64,000 bases of DNA from Trichoplax adhaerens (Eukaryota > Placozoa > Uniplacotomia > Trichoplacea > Trichoplacidae): assembly GCF_000150275.1 (NCBI RefSeq), contig NW_002060966.1, positions 591,922 through 655,921 on the forward strand, written 5' to 3'. The position numbers and the translations under genes are program-made. This document shows positions 37,916-54,737 of this stretch, in pieces. Position 1 is the first letter of the stretch. Every line of letters begins with the position of its first letter. A model generated the notes under the pieces. That model was not told the origin of the DNA. It saw only the letters and a program-made list of their open reading frames with translations, and did no database searches.

Positions 37916-37921
37916 AATAAA
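37916..37921 (+). terminator. Poly(A) signal of the DsbA-like gene
   Basis: AATAAA placed 6 nt after the stop codon. Confidence 0.5.
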
Positions 37922-38224
37922 TCCACATGATGCTCGGGATTTTTTAATCTGTAGAGTAGGGTAAATTTATCAATCAACACACTACATATGATTTCAGTAT
38001 CTATAATTAATCATTAACTTCCTATTGCGAAGTAGTATTTCATACTTGATTTAGTATGCTTAATTTGATGACTAATTCATATCATCTATTTGATTATTTG
38101 TAAGCCACAACACTTTCACTTAAAAACAAACTGCAATCTTCAAGATTAGAATTTGGATAACACAACTACCGCAATGCCTTTCTACTTTATGATAGACGTT
38201 ATAAATTAGCTACTTATTTGATTG

Positions 38225-38390
38225 ATGTGATAAGATGTCCGTTAGTATTTATAAGATGCCGTTGTAGAACGTTATTTTCATTGTTCTCTATTTAGTATCT
38301 ATAATAAACTTTAGTCCAGCACTCACTCCAGTGAAGTCTTCTAACTGTGCGTTACAGTAAATCCTTCAAAAAAGTAATCGTAGCACTTCC
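38225..38390. repeat. Dispersed repeat family member C
   Basis: Contains GTGATAAGATGTCCGTTAGT, TTCTCTATTTAG, GTATCTATAATAAACTTTAG and CAGCACTCACT in the same order and spacing as 10620-10810. This is about 27 kb away, in the same orientation. Confidence 0.55.
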
Positions 38391-40105
38391 TTATAGCTTT
38401 AAAATAAATTTCTATCACTGCTGCACTTGATTATTCAATTCTGTGCAGGTTTAATATCAAGCTTATAAATTAATACTATAAAGTACCGTAACCGATGTTT
38501 GCAACGATGTTACTGCCAATTTCTTTAAAATCTCTTGACTAGAATAATGTCAAGCCATGAAATTCATAATTTATTGACGTTCACGGTACTTTGCAATAAG
38601 TCTCAGTATATTTACGGCTACCTCAACTAGATATTAAGCGACTTTCCTGCCAATGTAGAACATAAGAGCATTCAGGCACGATCTAAATTTCTAAGTAACC
38701 TATTAAAAATCATTCATCTGAATAATCTTGCCGGATGATTGACTGCATGCTACACTTATAAGCGGCAATACACCCATTATGTAATGAAGCCTTCTTGCTG
38801 TCCTATTCGGCATTATCCGCCACGGTAACTTTGCTGAAACATTTAAAAGCAAGAAAGGACTAAATCTATTTACTTGATAAAGGCTTTATAGGATCGTTGT
38901 GCTACAATGCTATTAATTTGTAACGATTACATTATAGCGCGAACAGATTTATCATAGTTAAACTGATTGATGTGAATTAATGGTCAGTGTTACCCATCTG
39001 ACGAATATAACATTCGAAGGTTTCATCACTACTTCTGTGATGCTATCTGTTTTATGGAAACTACTCAATCATTTATCGCTAACGCAGAATTACACAATCA
39101 GTAGAAATTGAACGTTAGGTACGAAAACTATCGTTATCAGCCTGTAATTCTCGCAATAATTCTTGTAAGGGATAAAAGCAGAAGAAATTTACTAGAATTC
39201 AGTGTAGAAATCATCAGCTCAACCTTATCCCTATATGCTGTGAGGATTGCGATGAGGAATCGTAAGATTATTTGCAGTTACATGCAATACTATTCTAGTA
39301 AATGATATAGTTATAGTAGGTCAGACAAATTTCCTTAGGCTAAACTAGTATTAAAAGATATAAGATTAGCCAGTAAAGAAGAAAGAGAAAAGATCCTGCA
39401 TCACTAGCTATTGTTTTGATCCTTGTAACTAGTGTAACTAGTATTACATGGTACATAATTCTTCAGCAATGCCTAAAGCACTCGATGTCACAATCCATCG
39501 CGCTACTCTTGGCTCAAAACATTACAATAATAATATTCATTCTATATAGTCCATAAAAGTGTTTTATTTATTCACATAAAATTTTTAAATCATGCTAATA
39601 GTTCTTTATGCCGCAAATAATTTAATTTAATCTACGAGATTTACCAACATATTCTGCCATCATTAATTGAAGCTGCAGTCATGATTAGTTTTTAGTACAT
39701 TTATCTAAATGTATCTCTCAATTATGATTTAAATTAGCAGTATTAATACTCCTGCATTATATTAGTTTGCAAGCATAGAACTAAGAATTTCTCCAGGTAT
39801 TTATTCGGCTATCAGACAAGTAGTGGTTAGGAAGCATATACTCGGTAGTAAGAAATAATGTGGCTATGAATTTCTTTTAATGTATTGCTTTGTGTAGGAT
39901 AACTACCCGTTTTTTTTAACGGGAACTTTGCTAGTTCTATTAATTGACTAATAACCCTAAGTCTGTACTTTAATTCTGGCACTTCAATTATGGGAATGTC
40001 CACTTAAAACCAAATGTTACTTATGAAAGATACTGCAAATGATAACGAAGTAAAGTTGACATAGGATCTTCATAATCCTCTAAAGACATATTAAAACATT
40101 GGGTT

Positions 40106-43100
40106 CTACGACTGTAATAAATTCAAATATCTAGAACTGCTGTATTTCTTCTTTAACTTAGCGAAACCAATCCTATCTTTTCCCACATCAAATTCAGTGT
40201 AATAGGAGCGAAGAAAAACGTCACCGAAAATCCACGTATCTTCTTCTTCTTCAAGTTCTAAAAAGCCACTGATGCAATGTTTATTGCCTTTTAGGGTATA
40301 CTAAACATGCAGATAAACATCACACACATTAAAATATTATTAAATCGGAAAATGAATAAATAGATCAGCAATAGAAATGCATGTATCGACATCTGGTTAA
40401 CTACAAACCTGATGAACGTAATGTTCAGGATCGAGAGTATATCTGATTTTATCAATTGTAAAGGTGATTTTAGGTAACGATTTGATTCTCGTACAGTCTA
40501 TGAAATTCTATAGAAGGTCAAAATTTTCAATATCTTAATATTTCTATCCATCGCAGTATAAGATCTGTACAGCTATGAAATAAACGATGAATTCTATTGA
40601 CAATCAATTACTATTCAAGTTTTATTCCATCTTGTCAAAGTATGACAGTTGGTACCATTAGGTAGTTAGGTATTGTTAGGAATTAACTTGGATACTTTAA
40701 CTATTATTTAATTATTGGAGCGATTTCAATCTGTCGCAATGTCGAACATAGCTTAAAATTCTACTCTGTACTATTTAACATACTATTGAATAGCAGAATT
40801 AAAGATCATACTTGTCCACCAATTTTCTGAGCTCCAATTGCGTGCTGGATTCGTTGAATATCTTTCGAAGGACCAAATATCAGGGAAGTACCGGTTTCGA
40901 TAATAGCCGTGCAGCCGTGAGTGCAAAACTTAACGCCTCGATTTACTGTACCGCTATAATTACAGTCCAACATTTAACAATCATTTACTAGTCATAGGTA
41001 GCAGATGTTGTAAAACTGATAAACATATGAATATTGCAGCTATGGTACCTATCAACTTTAATAATCCAACTTCCTTTATGAATTACATTGGTATAATGAA
41101 ATTTGCCTTCGTAGTATCTTGAGTCAGAACCACCAAAGATGATTTCGCCTCCAGCAGTACCTTCTTCATCTCTATCCAGTAAGCAAAGATCGATATTATA
41201 TCAGAAATCTTAGAGTATTTAGAGATATCAAAAATCTTAAGAGTATTTGCAATATGCTGTATAGGACTGTAATGAATGCGTCTCACAATTGCTATCATAG
41301 TCAAATTGTATCTTCTAAAAGGCTTTTATTACAAGTTTTTAGGAATAGTAGAGCAATAATTAATTACTATAAGAATCTAGTCTAAAGTATTCCGAGCTTA
41401 ATGCAAAGTGAAGTCTCTGTGAGCTCATCTGTGCAGTTCTTATAAACATTTCGTTAAATCCATTTATGACAACTTGATTAATCTGCAATCAGACATGAGT
41501 CATCAAATAAAATACTTTTCTCTAATAGTACATCATTATTTTCTACAATCCAAATCATTCCACTTAAGATGTCACTACTTTTCTATTAACGTCTAGGCCC
41601 TTTCTTCGAAGGGCATCTTAAGAACTACAGCATTTCTACCTACATAAATCTTGTACCATAATTAGTCAATAGGCTACAATTAGTCATCCACAATTTCTAA
41701 TATAGTAGTTAGCAATCATCTAATATTAGCTTCACGGTAATATCTATTCAAAGTAACCTAACTATATCAAATGTAGCTATTCGTAAAATCAAATACGGTG
41801 CATCACTACAAGGACAACGAGTATCGAGTAGATTGCTGCATTAGTATATTTTAATTATATAATTATCGTTGATTGCACTTTATTAAAATCATAGTAACTC
41901 CTAGCAATAAATACCCTACCTGCTGAAATAAAAAGAAAACACCTTTTTTTTTATGAGATCTTGTGCTAGCATATTATTTAGGACAGAATTGGCATCACAA
42001 TTTGAATGTGGTTTATGTCTCAATCCAACCATGCCATCAAAACTGGCTGAAGTCAAGAAAAAACTTAGCTCCTCGGTCACTTCTATAAATGATTGGTTCT
42101 TTATTTCGATACCAGCAATCTGTTTAAACCAATAAAATTGGATTGCTGTTCTTAAATTGCAAAATGGTAGAGGCAAAAAGAACTTAACAGCAATTATGTA
42201 CTAACATTGACAACATCTTCACTCATAAAACCATCAACAGAGCCTAAGCCATATTGCAAGAAGCATTTACCACCATCAGGAATATAGGTTATCGACTTGG
42301 AGTGATGGTATTTATTATGAGCCTCTAATAAACGATCATTGATGTTATGCTATAGAAATAGCAATCTAGAACTTAACTTTTTAATGTTATAGATAGCAAA
42401 GTGTTTAACTTACTACATTCTGCTCCACACAGTATTGAAGGTATCCACATTTCTGATGAGCCTGTACTAAACAAAACTGTAAACTCTTGCGGTGGTGTGC
42501 CAACCGATATTTTACCGTAGTAATAAGCCTAAAATGAATCGTAGGATGATAATTTGAAGAATGCAATAAAGATCTAATATTATTTTCATTAAATTGAAAT
42601 TAAATAGGACCACGACCACTGATGATGGAAAGTTATTCCAATTCAAGAGATCAGTTTTATAAATAGATTTTTTTCACACTATTTACCAATTGAACTAAGA
42701 CATAAATTGTGATGTAGTTTTAACAATGAGTCTAGCTAAAGTATATCCTTAAAACCAATAAACCTGAGACTTCATAGTTTTTTACGTTGCCTATCGACTT
42801 ATCTACCCATTTAATGCACATCGAATTAGAATTTTAGATTAGGTAAGACGAAATCTTATGTAATATTATATTCAAATTTGCCACCAAATCTTACATCCTT
42901 GTAGTTCTTCAGTAATTCGACTCCATTTTTACCGTGAGCTCTTGTATATTTAGCTTCCAACATGTTTTGCGTAATACCGGCTTCCAATAACTTTTGACGG
43001 AGTGATACCATATTGTATAACTTGATCCTATATGTTGTGAAAAGAAACTGATTCAGAAAACTGCGATTATTTAGAATCATCTCGAAATACTATATTTGGG

Positions 43101-44911
43101 GAATAGAATACGACAACACAATTTCCATCTTTCGTGGTAATGCAAAAAATAATCTAAAGGCATTTATTATTCAATACTTAGAACCTTGTCGTAATAAATG
43201 GATCGAAGATGATAAGACTACTTATAAGTTAAATTAGTGTATGGCATATTTTATGATCGTCTTATGCCAGTCATGCATAGCTTTCATAATTGTGAAACAT
43301 CAATCAATCCATGACCTACGAGTGCAGTATCAATAATTACCTAATTGTCTGATAGTAATTCTAGAATATACTGCATAAACTTCTCTAATTAATGTTGATG
43401 AAAATAGAAACGATTATATTCAATAAATCTTAAATCATGGTAAGACTACATAGTCTTGCTTCATATTAATCTATCCACAATCACCTACATAAAACCATGG
43501 GCTATATCAGACCGTGTGGCAATTCATTCTTTATTAGCCCGACAAAGATATCGTAATTAATAATGTTAAATTATTTAACGCGCTAGATGAAGAAGTATGC
43601 TTCTAAGCTAGGAAGGTAGTGAAATGGTAAAATAGGCTACTAGCTGCAAGCTGATGAACCTGTAATGAGTTAGAACACTTTTACCGTGGCTAATTATATA
43701 ACAGGATTAAGATTTTACTTGCGAATTCCTATTGAATGATGAATATAATACTTATGTACTCATCTAGAAATGATAATAGCAATCCTAAAATTTTGACTAT
43801 TATTGCCAAAACTGAAGGTTTTCTTTGCTATTCCCTGGAGTAATGAAGTAGATACGTATGATCCAAATTATAGTATTTAACCGCGGTACTAATTATAAAC
43901 AGAATAACAATACACATACGTACTATAAACTATAGAGACCATTTCTTAATTCAAAAGTCTTAAAAAGCAATTACAGAAATGAATCTTTCGTTTAATAATG
44001 TTACTTACATTAATATAAACGTAACAACACATTGCATAGAGTATCGTAAGTAGCGATCATTAGTGTCAACAAGTTTTAGTGCATTGGAAAAAATTAAACT
44101 ACCACTTCCGTAATACTTTTCATATTGTACGAAGATATTTAGTCATAAGTTTGCTTTGAAGTTTAATTCCTGTTCATTTGAACGAGTGGTCTGCTAGTAA
44201 TTATAAAAACTGTATATAGCCGCTTAGTGATTTTGTAAAATGACAGATTTTTTAATATATGCGGTAACAAATATATGCAAAGCGCATCACTACAATAAAT
44301 TGCTCATATCTACATACTTATTGAGGCAGCAAAATTCATTAAATGATAATTTTTCAACAAATCGACCACATGAAGCACACATGTATTTGCGTATGGTCGA
44401 TATATTGGTAGACCAAGAGTTACTCTTAAATAGTACAGCAACAGTAGTTAGATCAAACAATATTTTCTTTGAATATTTCTTAGATAAAAATCTCTTCAAT
44501 CGGTAAATTGTAGTATTACGAGCAAGAAATAGCATTGAATTATAAGAGTATAATTCTACTTTCTTATACCTGGCTAAAAGTACTAGCAGCTTTTACAACA
44601 GTAAAGCTCTATATATAGTTATTTGTTTATCCCTCTACGGTAGAAAATAAGTTAGACTTTACTTTTTACTCTATTATTGTCATTCAATATCGAGTAGTTT
44701 AGAGAAATGGATAAGCTAAATAAAGTCTATAACACGATACTGATGAATCTGGAGGTTATAGACTTGGGTATATCATCTTATCTATAAACGCGGGTGATAA
44801 GCAGTGCATAAATATGCATTAATTCAAATCCATATTGCCCTACCTTTGCAAAGCAGTTGCAAATGTTAAGAAAGCCACAAGAACAGCAAGTGGAGTTCGT
44901 ATCTTGTACAT
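40106..44911 (-). CDS. Cathepsin D-like pseudoprotease (both catalytic Asp replaced)
   Basis: Nine exons from 5': 44844-44911, 42895-43027, 42414-42528, 42206-42324, 41920-42119, 41049-41171, 40812-40953, 40409-40507, 40106-40300; 397 aa. Exon 1 is a signal peptide ([18 protein letters not shown]). Exon 2 is an A1-family propeptide ([19 protein letters not shown]). The mature region shows the pepsin/cathepsin D fold: [16 protein letters not shown], flap Tyr, [28 protein letters not shown]. The first active-site triad is STG (Ser88) instead of DTG. The second is ETG (Glu272) instead of DTG. All introns match the paralogue at 46772-50754 in position and phase. Frame and splice sites are intact, so this looks like a maintained secreted or lysosomal pseudoenzyme (binding or regulatory role) rather than a dead gene. 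Confidence 0.9.
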
Positions 44912-46771
44912 TTTTTATCAGGCCACACGAAAGAAGCTTAGAAATTAAAAATTTCACACTCTATTAAGAACCCGCAACAGTACCTCCTAATAGTAATAGT
45001 ACGTAGTATTTATATACTTCTCCGGTTATCAAAGATGACATAAGCATGATCTAAATATAGTATAATGAAAGACATGCGAACTCGTACGATCATAACTGGT
45101 TCTTAAATTATATACTCGATGTCATCAGATCCATTATTAATATTGAGGATTGGAATATTAATTCTGTTATGTATTCTTCAAATATTAATTAATCATTTTC
45201 AAATTGAATCAGCTAATTGTAAAATATCAGATAAATTAAGGAATTTCTTGATAAATGTGATTAATTGCGGCTCAATATTTCTAGGGAATATAGATAGATG
45301 GAATAGATAATATGTTACTGTCGTTTAATTATGATTATCAATAGCAAGATCAGAATAGAATTAGTTATAGAAATACATAAATACTATGTTTATTAATTTA
45401 AGCTATCTTTTGTTTTATGACCAGTTTTTTTACACCAGTAAGCACTCATTCTTCCTCGCATTATGGTTTGCACACTTCAATCATAGATAATAAATTCAAA
45501 CATTAATTCATTTCTACCATTATCGAAGACCATACTATACATTATTTTGAGGACAACGCATTATCATTCTTATGCATTTATACGAATGGCTAAACTCTTA
45601 TCATTCCTTCAACAACTGGGAAATTAACAAACTCGAATTTGAGTTCTACATTAATCATTGCTCACGCAATATTGATTGCTACAATAAAATAGCAAGAGCA
45701 ATTTTATAAACTAATCTAGACTCAATGATATATTTTATCGCTTCTTAAATTAATTTTAAATAATCTATTGTAGACTTTAATTCATATTTACTTATTACTA
45801 AATATGATTTTATTGTTAAGAATTTATATCGTAATCAAATTTTGTATTACTATGTAAAATTTATCAACTCTTCAATGCCACTGGTAAAATTTCTATGATA
45901 AGTAGAACTTTCTGTTCTAGCCCTTTAATTAGCAGAAGTCTTTCGTGGTGATATTGATCTGATTAATGGTTTATTCCTTTGTCTTTGTCTTACTCTAAAC
46001 TTTTCTGTAATTTTAAAATTTTAAGCGTAATATGGCAATTTAAGCAGTAAGATATTAAGCTAATTGCGTTAGCTGCAGAAAATTATCTTGGCTATAAAAA
46101 AGAAATGCTTTCTTGTTAAGATTTGAGCCATGCATAATTTTTGTACTTTACGCGGCTATATAAACTGATCGAATACCCTAAGATCTTGCAAAGACATTTC
46201 TCTACAACTTATGGTGTGGTTATCGCTTTTGAAACGCATTTTCTAAAGTCTAGAATATTTATATCATCAAAGTAAGCAATGACAATAATAGGATACTGTG
46301 ATGATCGTTCCCTTTGAATCTTTATGATTTTGTTAGCAATTATCAAATATTATACGAGAATTGATAGTATATCCAAGTCATTAGTCCAAGTAAATTGTTC
46401 TTCAAGATTGCTAAGACTTTCTTTTCATAATATTTGTGCAATAATTATAATCGAAGATTTAACAAATAAACAATTACGGTAGAGAGATCTGCATGGTATT
46501 CTTATTTCACTAATAAAATATCTTTGTAATTTTACTTCAATTGTCTGGTGATTTTGCTATTAGGGAAAAATTAGTAATGAAAATGCGCTATTGATGTGCT
46601 AGGCCTTACTTTCATTATTACCAGTTATTTGCATTTGAAACGAGTTTATATAGAGTGAGTTATATCGTATTTATTTACTAAAGGTATTTTTACTTTTTAC
46701 AATAGAGGCATTACCTTACAGTATCAATTTTAAGCGTTAGTATTCCCAATTTTCTTGGAAGTAGACTAAAA
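44912..46771. other. Bidirectional region between two divergent protease genes
   Basis: 1.86 kb between the start codons of the two cathepsin D-like genes, which are transcribed away from each other. It should contain both promoters. The short open frame at 45119-45310 has no family resemblance. No strong motif was identified. Confidence 0.5.
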
Positions 46772-50754
<3,983 letters not shown>

Positions 50755-50838
50755 ACTTCGTAATGATCCCTAACATTAGCCAATATCGTATTATATTGTG
50801 TCGTCTAATTAGCTAGTAGTCATACTCGTACGCTAAAA

Positions 50839-50844
50839 AATAAA
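50839..50844 (+). terminator. Poly(A) signal of the cathepsin D-like gene
   Basis: AATAAA 85 nt downstream of the stop codon. Confidence 0.55.
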
Positions 50845-51324
50845 GTGCGACTGTAAGATCAGTTAAGGCAACAGATTTTACCTTTCTACACTTTCTAATT
50901 GCAATTTATCAAACTCTATCATATCATTCTATGAAGTATACTAAATATTAGTGAATTTGATTTCTTTATAATGTAGTTAATGATTAGAAGTCTATTTAGG
51001 AGTAATATACATTCTAATGTTTTCATAACTTTTATAACAGTGTAGTAATTTGGTAATTGCTATCGTTAAACCTTCTAGCTATTACATTTAAAATAGTAAT
51101 TATTATTTTGTTATCGCCTTTGTATTGACGCTAATGTTAAACGTCTAATAAAAAACTTTTTAATTTGCTATGTATAAGCTACGTTACTATTAAACATGAT
51201 TGAATAATTTAATACAATAAAGCATAACAGAGCACAACAACTGTATTATCTCGGTCGACAAATATACGATAGATAGAATTTAATTAATTCACAACTGAGA
51301 AAAGGTTTACAAGTCCAATTAACA

Positions 51325-51353
51325 GTACTGTACTTTTGTACAGCATACAGTAC
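51325..51353. repeat. ACTGTA-based nested inverted repeat
   Basis: GTACTGTA (51325-51332) pairs with TACAGTAC (51346-51353). Inside, CTGTAC-TTTT-GTACAG forms an alternative 6-bp stem. Confidence 0.55.
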
Positions 51354-54300
51354 ACGGATAACGGTAAAAAGTTACAGAACCTCTGACAGGTCTATCAAAT
51401 GGTAATACTATCTGTTAAATGAGCACATTATCGTAAACCGTCAGCAAAGCGACGGGAGTTTGCACTAGTATCTCTTAAATTGATACTTAGTACTCTCCAT
51501 CTTCTATGTTATGTAGATTAATCAATCGGCTAGCCTCCCTACAAGGTTGTTGTTTTACTATTAGAACTTTGAGATTGTTATGCTGCTACCGTAAACTATC
51601 AAAAGCTGCCATTCCAACTAAATTATTCAATGTAGGTATGAAATCATCAACTTGACTAAACACGAATACATGCACTAAAGTTAAATCCTCTAGTTGGTGA
51701 CACATTCTACTAAAAAAATAAGACAAAAACAATAATTTGTTTTGTATATCTGCCAATAATCATGTTAACTTAATCCCTTTGTTTACGGAAATATCATGAA
51801 ATACTACGTTTCGGTGCCAATAAATGCTCTATGTAGCAAGTAAAGTTAATTTAGAGGAGTACAGCGATAAATATGAAGCTCACTGAGCACAATAGGCAAA
51901 TGTAGGGACTATCAGAGTCACGTTAAGTTACATTACTAAGTATATCCTTAAACACATGAGCTGGTTTTAAGCACTTTTATATGAGTCCAGATGGTGTGAT
52001 ATCAATTGCTGAGAAATTTACAGTTTGTGAAGTAGTGAAGGCAAGAAATTAATCCGAATTAATGTTCAAGATAATAATATTTACTTGTACTGTAACTATT
52101 CATACTATAGATATAGCATCAATAAATTGAAATTTATTCGGCGACTTTTATGGATCAATAAATAGCCCTAACATTTAAGAAATTAAAAGTATAGCTCGTT
52201 TAATGCAACCGTTTTGTAAAGATGGCATAAAATAATATCATTACGTTGTTGTTGCAATTCGCTGTAACTTGGGGCTAAAGTTACTTAATGCGGTGATAGC
52301 CACAAAGTTTGGTGTTATCGATTTTTAATGTAGTTATTGCATTGAAGTATTTCGATAGCGGAATTAATTCCATCCGTAACCTGTATAAGAAAAAACAACT
52401 GCAATTTCCAAATTGACCTTCAAAGCACCAATTGAAGGGATATTATAAATGTGCCGAAGCATTCTCAAAAGTAACGAAAAATGAACAATAATTTCTTGTA
52501 ATCTTTACTTTATTACATACATTCGGTTCGCCTTACAAACACCTGATACTATCTAGTTGCAATCAGACTATTGCGGTTATTACAATAAATTTTACTGAAT
52601 TACTTACAAAATGATTTTTCTGAAAACAATCATTTCTTTCGATAGCGTTTTTGATAACTTCCTAAGCAATCTTGAGCGAAGCCAGAAGATCGAAGCATAT
52701 TCTTTCGAGTCAGATTGTCCCAAAAATAGCAGGATCTTTACTCGTAATAATTACCTGTAAGGTCAATTGGACTTTTCATCTCTGTATTATTATGTATGAT
52801 TTACATATTCGCCAGTTATACCTATTTAGATTGTTTCTAAAACGATATACTCAGTAACTAAATGTGTACGAACACGACGGTACTCTACCTGAATGGCATC
52901 ATCAAGTTTTTATGTTTGCCTAAAGCAATTGTTCTAGAACTTTAAATGTACCAATAATTACTATAATTTGATAGAAACTATTATTACTGCAATTTAAGTT
53001 TTAAAAGCATCATTAAATTGGTATTAACAAACACTGTACGATATGATAAATGAATCTTATTGGAGAGAATAGTATGCGAAGCTTTAAACTGTTACAGTAT
53101 TGGTTTATCACTCCAATAATGTAAGATTAGACTAGCTTTTAACTGTTTCACTTAATCACTTTGCTTACGTTGGTATTACAAATATCGTAGAAGAACATTG
53201 CAATATGTTTAATGTTGGATGTAACTGTAGTTCAGGAATATTGCATCGGTCAAAAACTCAAATCTATTGTATATCCTGTTTTCTTTTCGATTTTTGATAC
53301 AGATTCGATCAGTAAAAAGATACAGATTTAGTTGCCATTTCTATTATACGTTAAAATTAGCCTCTTTATGAAAAAATGTATGCTTTATTGCTGTAGGTAA
53401 ATTATGTAAATTTAGAATGATTATTTTACAGTACGTCCATACATAAGCTGTTGTAAAGGACAATGGCTAAGTAAATGGTAGAAATAACTGTTATAACTGC
53501 AAAAATAATAATTTAGGCTTGAAGTTATCAAGGTAAAACGATATTTAAAATTTAAAGTTCTTTATGGCACAAAGAAACCATTAGCAGGTATTGCTAGGAG
53601 TAGATTTTACGCTGAGCTACGACAAATTAGATCAGCATAAAGATGTTAATTAACGCAATTTTCACAAAATGACGGCATTATATGCAATACTTTTGATTTC
53701 TTAAATATTACAGCAACTTGTTAATCTTTACAAATCACCGAATAGATTTCGATTTACTTAGGCTATGTCCGTAATATGGAAAGTCACGGTACTGGTCAAT
53801 GTTTTTAACCTAACTTAGTTTAGATTAATTTCTTGTCTTCACAATTTCACAGACTGTAAATCTCTTAGCAATTCATTTAACAGTCCGTACTTGTATACGT
53901 GAGATTTACATGTGCAGAAATTACAATATTTTAAGATTTTTCATTACTCTTCAATACCTTTATATGAGATTAAGGCTACAAAGTAGAATAAAGTTTAGGT
54001 TATGGATGTGCTATTTATCTTAAATCATCCCTTCGATATTAGCTTCTACAACAAGTTAAAAGGCATGAAATCGCTTATGTCCGCTATATTCCTAAATCTT
54101 CAGTAAATTGGTTAGAAACTTTATCATTAACCTATTTGCTACCGCTTATAAGGTTCATGAAACTTGAAAATTTAACTTAATCTATTTTCTATGCTGACGT
54201 TACTTTAATGTTTTATTTTCACTGAATAACTAAGATGACACAATTAGCCCATGCTGCTACACATTATCGCTAAGTCAAAAAATCCATATTTTATATTCCT

Positions 54301-54411
54301 CAATTTGATTATTTTGGGATGTAATATAGTTGCTGCTTATTAATTTGGAATTGATTAATTTAAAATTAGTTTCAAGGTCAAAAATTTTGCTGAATGTGCG
54401 AGCAGGTAATA

Positions 54412-54737
54412 CTATTTCAAACACTTGAATTCTTCGAACTTACGCTTCATTCTTTTTCCTAAAGTATCTAATGAACGTGCAGATGAATTTTCTAATGCGT
54501 CGCAAACTACTAAAAAATCGTAATCGTCACGAGATAAAAGGATTTCCATTAAAGCTACAGATCGATCAGCTGTATTTTGCTTCCCATTTATATTCTCAAT
54601 TTCTGCCGGTGTTAAGACACGCTCGCGTCGTAAAATTTGCTTGATTTCGTCATATGGATTTTTTCTCTCAAATTCTTCACGACAACATTCTAGTGCTTTC
54701 CGGGTTGCGCTGCTTAATGAGGGCGGACTTTTTGGAT
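54412..54737 (-). other. CARD-encoding last exon
   Basis: 108 codons. Helical pattern typical of the death-fold superfamily: ALECCREEFERKNPYDEIKQ, LRRERVLTPAEIENIN, ADRSVALMEILLSRDDYDF, LVVCDALENS. The order of helices, the VLTxxExExIN turn and the R..ALxEIL..R....F..fC.AL ending fit CARD better than death or DED domains. Confidence 0.8.

Larger units (their letters stand above)
37911..40105. other. Intergenic region between DsbA-like gene and pseudoprotease
   Basis: About 2.2 kb with no recognised gene. It holds one dispersed repeat copy (38225-38390) and an AACGGG hairpin near 39907-39927. The two flanking genes converge here. Confidence 0.45.
50755..54411. other. Intergenic region, no gene recognised
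   Basis: About 3.6 kb between two convergent genes. Small frames such as 52672-52857 have no family resemblance. One ACTGTA-based inverted repeat lies at 51325-51353. Confidence 0.45.

Noticed and set aside
41083-41304. 73-codon minus-strand frame within the pseudoprotease
   Set aside because: Different frame from the real exon 41049-41171; it reads through intron sequence.
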